A stretch of 8,613 nt of DNA, taken from assembly GCA_003554505.1 (NCBI GenBank), contig PWGS01000228.1, forward strand, positions 1 to 8,613. The letters run 5' to 3'. Below, piece by piece: positions 7,203 to 8,613 of the stretch (the first letter of the stretch is position 1; each line of letters starts with the position of its first letter). Position numbers and translations under genes: made by a program. Below the pieces are notes generated by a model that saw only the letters and a list, made by a program, of their open reading frames with translations, had not been told where the DNA came from and made no database searches. The DNA is from Desulfonatronospira sp. GTDB taxonomy: Bacteria > Desulfobacterota > Desulfovibrionia > Desulfovibrionales > Desulfonatronovibrionaceae.

Positions 7203-7653
7203 GCCTTACTTTCCCAGCGTTGACGGCCATCCCCCTCCTCTCAGGGCGGTATGCTCCCGCTGGGTCAGATTTGAAGAAGTGGATCCCCTAGGTATTGTCT
7301 GGCATGGCCGCTACCCCAGTTACTTTGAGGATGCCCGCATGGCTCTGGGAGAAAAATACGGCATCGGCTATATGACATTTTATGAGCATAACGTGTCTAT
7401 CCCCATAAAACGGATGCACTTGGATTACCACGGTCCTCTGGGTTTTTCAGAGGAATTCACAGTGGAAGGGATTCAGCACTATTGCGAAGCCGCTCGTATA
7501 AACACTGAATATATCATACGCAATAAGGCCGGAGCAGTGACCACCAGGGGATATACCGTGCAGATGATGCTGGACGCAGACAGAAACATCCTGATGGCTT
7601 TTCCGGACTTTTACAGTGAATTCTGCAGGAGATGGAAGCGAGGCGAGCTTTGA
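7195..7653 (+). CDS. 4-hydroxybenzoyl-CoA-type (4HBT/YbgC) acyl thioesterase
   Basis: The product has 152 residues in a hotdog fold of the 4HBT/YbgC family. The signature is VRFEEVDPLGIVWHGRYPSY (24-43), containing catalytic Asp30 and His37 in the DxxGIVxH arrangement. YHGPLGFSEEFTVE (78-91) is the usual second segment. The enzyme should hydrolyse acyl-CoA or acyl-ACP thioesters. In an aryl-polyene context (ApeK-like) it could release or edit chains on the carrier protein. A 20-residue Pro-rich N-terminal stretch precedes the fold. GAAGGA at 7181-7186 gives 8 nt spacing to the ATG, and the start overlaps the ApeI-like stop by 8 bp (ATGCATAA). It could instead be a starter-unit editing enzyme; the substrate is not visible. 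Confidence 0.87.
   Translation: MHKPYFPSVDGHPPPLRAVCSRWVRFEEVDPLGIVWHGRYPSYFEDARMALGEKYGIGYMTFYEHNVSIPIKRMHLDYHGPLGFSEEFTVEGIQHYCEAARINTEYIIRNKAGAVTTRGYTVQMMLDADRNILMAFPDFYSEFCRRWKRGEL
7640..7643 (+). promoter_or_regulatory. Ribosome binding site for the TTG start at 7650
   Basis: GAGG lies 6 nt before TTG 7650. It favours the TTG start over ATG 7632, whose AGGAG at 7627-7631 touches the start codon directly and so cannot serve it well. Confidence 0.5.
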
Positions 7654-8613
7654 ACAGAGTGTTCGTGCAGGATATCCGGATTGCAACCGCGCTGGGGAAT
7701 CTGGAGCAGACTTTCGCCGGCCTGCTGCGCGGAAGTACAGGCATAGGCCCGATCAACCGCGGATTTTCCGGCAATGCAGCCACTATTGCTCTGCTGGAGC
7801 AGCCAGACAACACATCGTGCATACATACCCTGTTGGAACTAGTGCTGCAGGATTTTCCCGGCCTGTCCAGAGATACTGTGCCCTTCGCCGCCACCACCAA
7901 GGCAGGAGTGGACTCTCTGGAAAAGGTCATGCGCGGGATTCCGGCCGACATTCAAAACGCCTTCCCCCAATGGCTCTTAAGCCGGGTCCGCAGGCGAATG
8001 TCCCTGGACAGAGCCGGCTTGGCTGTTAGCGCGGCCTGCGCCTCATCCACCATTGCCCTGGCCCGGGCAGCCAGAGAGGTTGCTTTTGGCCGGGCCGAGT
8101 CAGTGCTGGTGGTTTGTGCGGATGTTGTTTCCCAGTTCGTATACCAGGGTTTTTCCTCGCTTCAAGCCCTGGATAAAACAGCTTGCCGCCCTTTTGACAG
8201 CAACCGTTCCGGTTTGAGCCTGGGGGAGGGGGCTGCTGCCATACATCTGGTCAGTGAAGACAGAGTCCGGGAAAATACTGTATCAGTCATCGCTGAAATA
8301 TCAGGCTGGGGCGTGGCCTGCGATGCAGTGCACATAACAGCCCCGGCCCGGGATGGATGCGGTCTTATTGCGGCCTTGAACCAGGCACTGAGCCGGGGAG
8401 GACTGTCTGCAGGAGATGTAGGGGCTGTGCATGCCCACGGCACGGGAACAGTTTACAACGATGCCATGGAGATCACAGCTTTCAAGTCAGTTTTTGGAGA
8501 TCGCGCCCGGCCCGTCTACTCGGTAAAGGGAGCCCTGGGACATACCCTGGGAGCGGCCGGCGGGGTGGAGGCGGCTCTTAGCATCAAGTCCCTGCATGCC
8601 GGAGTCGTTCCGC
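7650..8613 (+). CDS. Beta-ketoacyl-ACP synthase (KAS II/FabF-like), 3' truncated
   Basis: The first 321 residues are present, with no stop before the window end. The thiolase-fold catalytic triad is intact: nucleophile Cys130 in SAACASS (127-133), His263 in HAHGTGT (261-267) and His298 in VKGALGHTLGAAGG (292-305), with the supporting Lys293. FDSNRSG (182-188) and LGEGAA (191-196) are family strands. It should condense acyl-ACP with malonyl-ACP and so extend the polyene chain; it is a true KS and not a chain-length factor. It resembles aryl-polyene ketosynthases such as ApeO or ApeR, but which of them cannot be decided. TTG 7650 is preferred (GAGG 6 nt before, TTGA overlap with the thioesterase stop); an ATG at 7632 would add six residues. 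The N-terminus read from TTG, NRVFVQDIRIATALG, matches normal KS beginnings. The last residues, including the end of the second thiolase half, are outside the window. Confidence 0.9.
   Translation, partial: MNRVFVQDIRIATALGNLEQTFAGLLRGSTGIGPINRGFSGNAATIALLEQPDNTSCIHTLLELVLQDFPGLSRDTVPFAATTKAGVDSLEKVMRGIPADIQNAFPQWLLSRVRRRMSLDRAGLAVSAACASSTIALARAAREVAFGRAESVLVVCADVVSQFVYQGFSSLQALDKTACRPFDSNRSGLSLGEGAAAIHLVSEDRVRENTVSVIAEISGWGVACDAVHITAPARDGCGLIAALNQALSRGGLSAGDVGAVHAHGTGTVYNDAMEITAFKSVFGDRARPVYSVKGALGHTLGAAGGVEAALSIKSLHAGVVP

Noticed and set aside
7616..8029. Plus-strand open frame of 137 codons
   Set aside because: It overlaps the ketosynthase in another frame, and its composition (Arg/Gly/Ala/Pro-rich) is typical of a shadow frame.
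1..8613. Promoters, terminators, tRNA, CRISPR, insertion sequences
   Set aside because: There is no intergenic space above 3 nt, and I saw no internal transposase, repeat array or hairpin with a T-run between genes.

Overview
The window is the interior of a single plus-strand operon. It holds ten genes, and both end genes are cut by the window edges. Every junction is either an overlap or a gap of at most 3 nt, and no promoter, terminator, RNA gene, mobile element or CRISPR array is visible. The LolA-type carrier, the lipobox lipoprotein and the MMPL-type membrane exporter indicate a Gram-negative cell with an outer membrane. Base composition is moderately GC-rich by eye. The overall flavour (PaaK-type ligase, SPASM radical SAM protein) fits an anaerobe such as a deltaproteobacterium/Desulfobacterota, but that is an impression and not shown by the sequence.

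Layout, left to right: the C-terminal part of a PlsC-type acyltransferase (1-324); a PaaK-family adenylate-forming ligase (321-1637); a radical SAM protein with a SPASM-like Cys pattern (1630-2676); an ApeP-like hotdog dehydratase (2679-3125); a LolA-like periplasmic carrier (3129-3749); an MMPL/RND-type exporter (3753-6155); a DUF3261-like lipoprotein (6148-6801); an ApeI-like hotdog dehydratase with an HFPG motif (6798-7202); a 4HBT-type acyl thioesterase (7195-7653); and the first 321 codons of a beta-ketoacyl synthase with an intact Cys-His-His site (7650 to window end).

This gene set is that of an aryl-polyene (APE)-type type II fatty acid/polyketide system. There an aromatic acid is activated, elongated on an ACP by ketosynthases, dehydrated to a polyene, attached to a lipid by an acyltransferase, and moved to the outer membrane by the LolA/MMPL/DUF3261 trio. 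Two features depart from the textbook APE clusters. The activating enzyme is PaaK-like. A SPASM-type radical SAM enzyme sits directly between the ligase and the first dehydratase, suggesting a modified starter unit, chain or head group. ACPs, ketoreductase, second ketosynthase/chain-length factor, glycosyltransferase and any aromatic ammonia-lyase are not in this window and would be expected in the flanks.

The two hotdog proteins look catalytically complementary: one keeps the His position and lacks the acidic one, the other the reverse. This is consistent with a heteromeric dehydratase.
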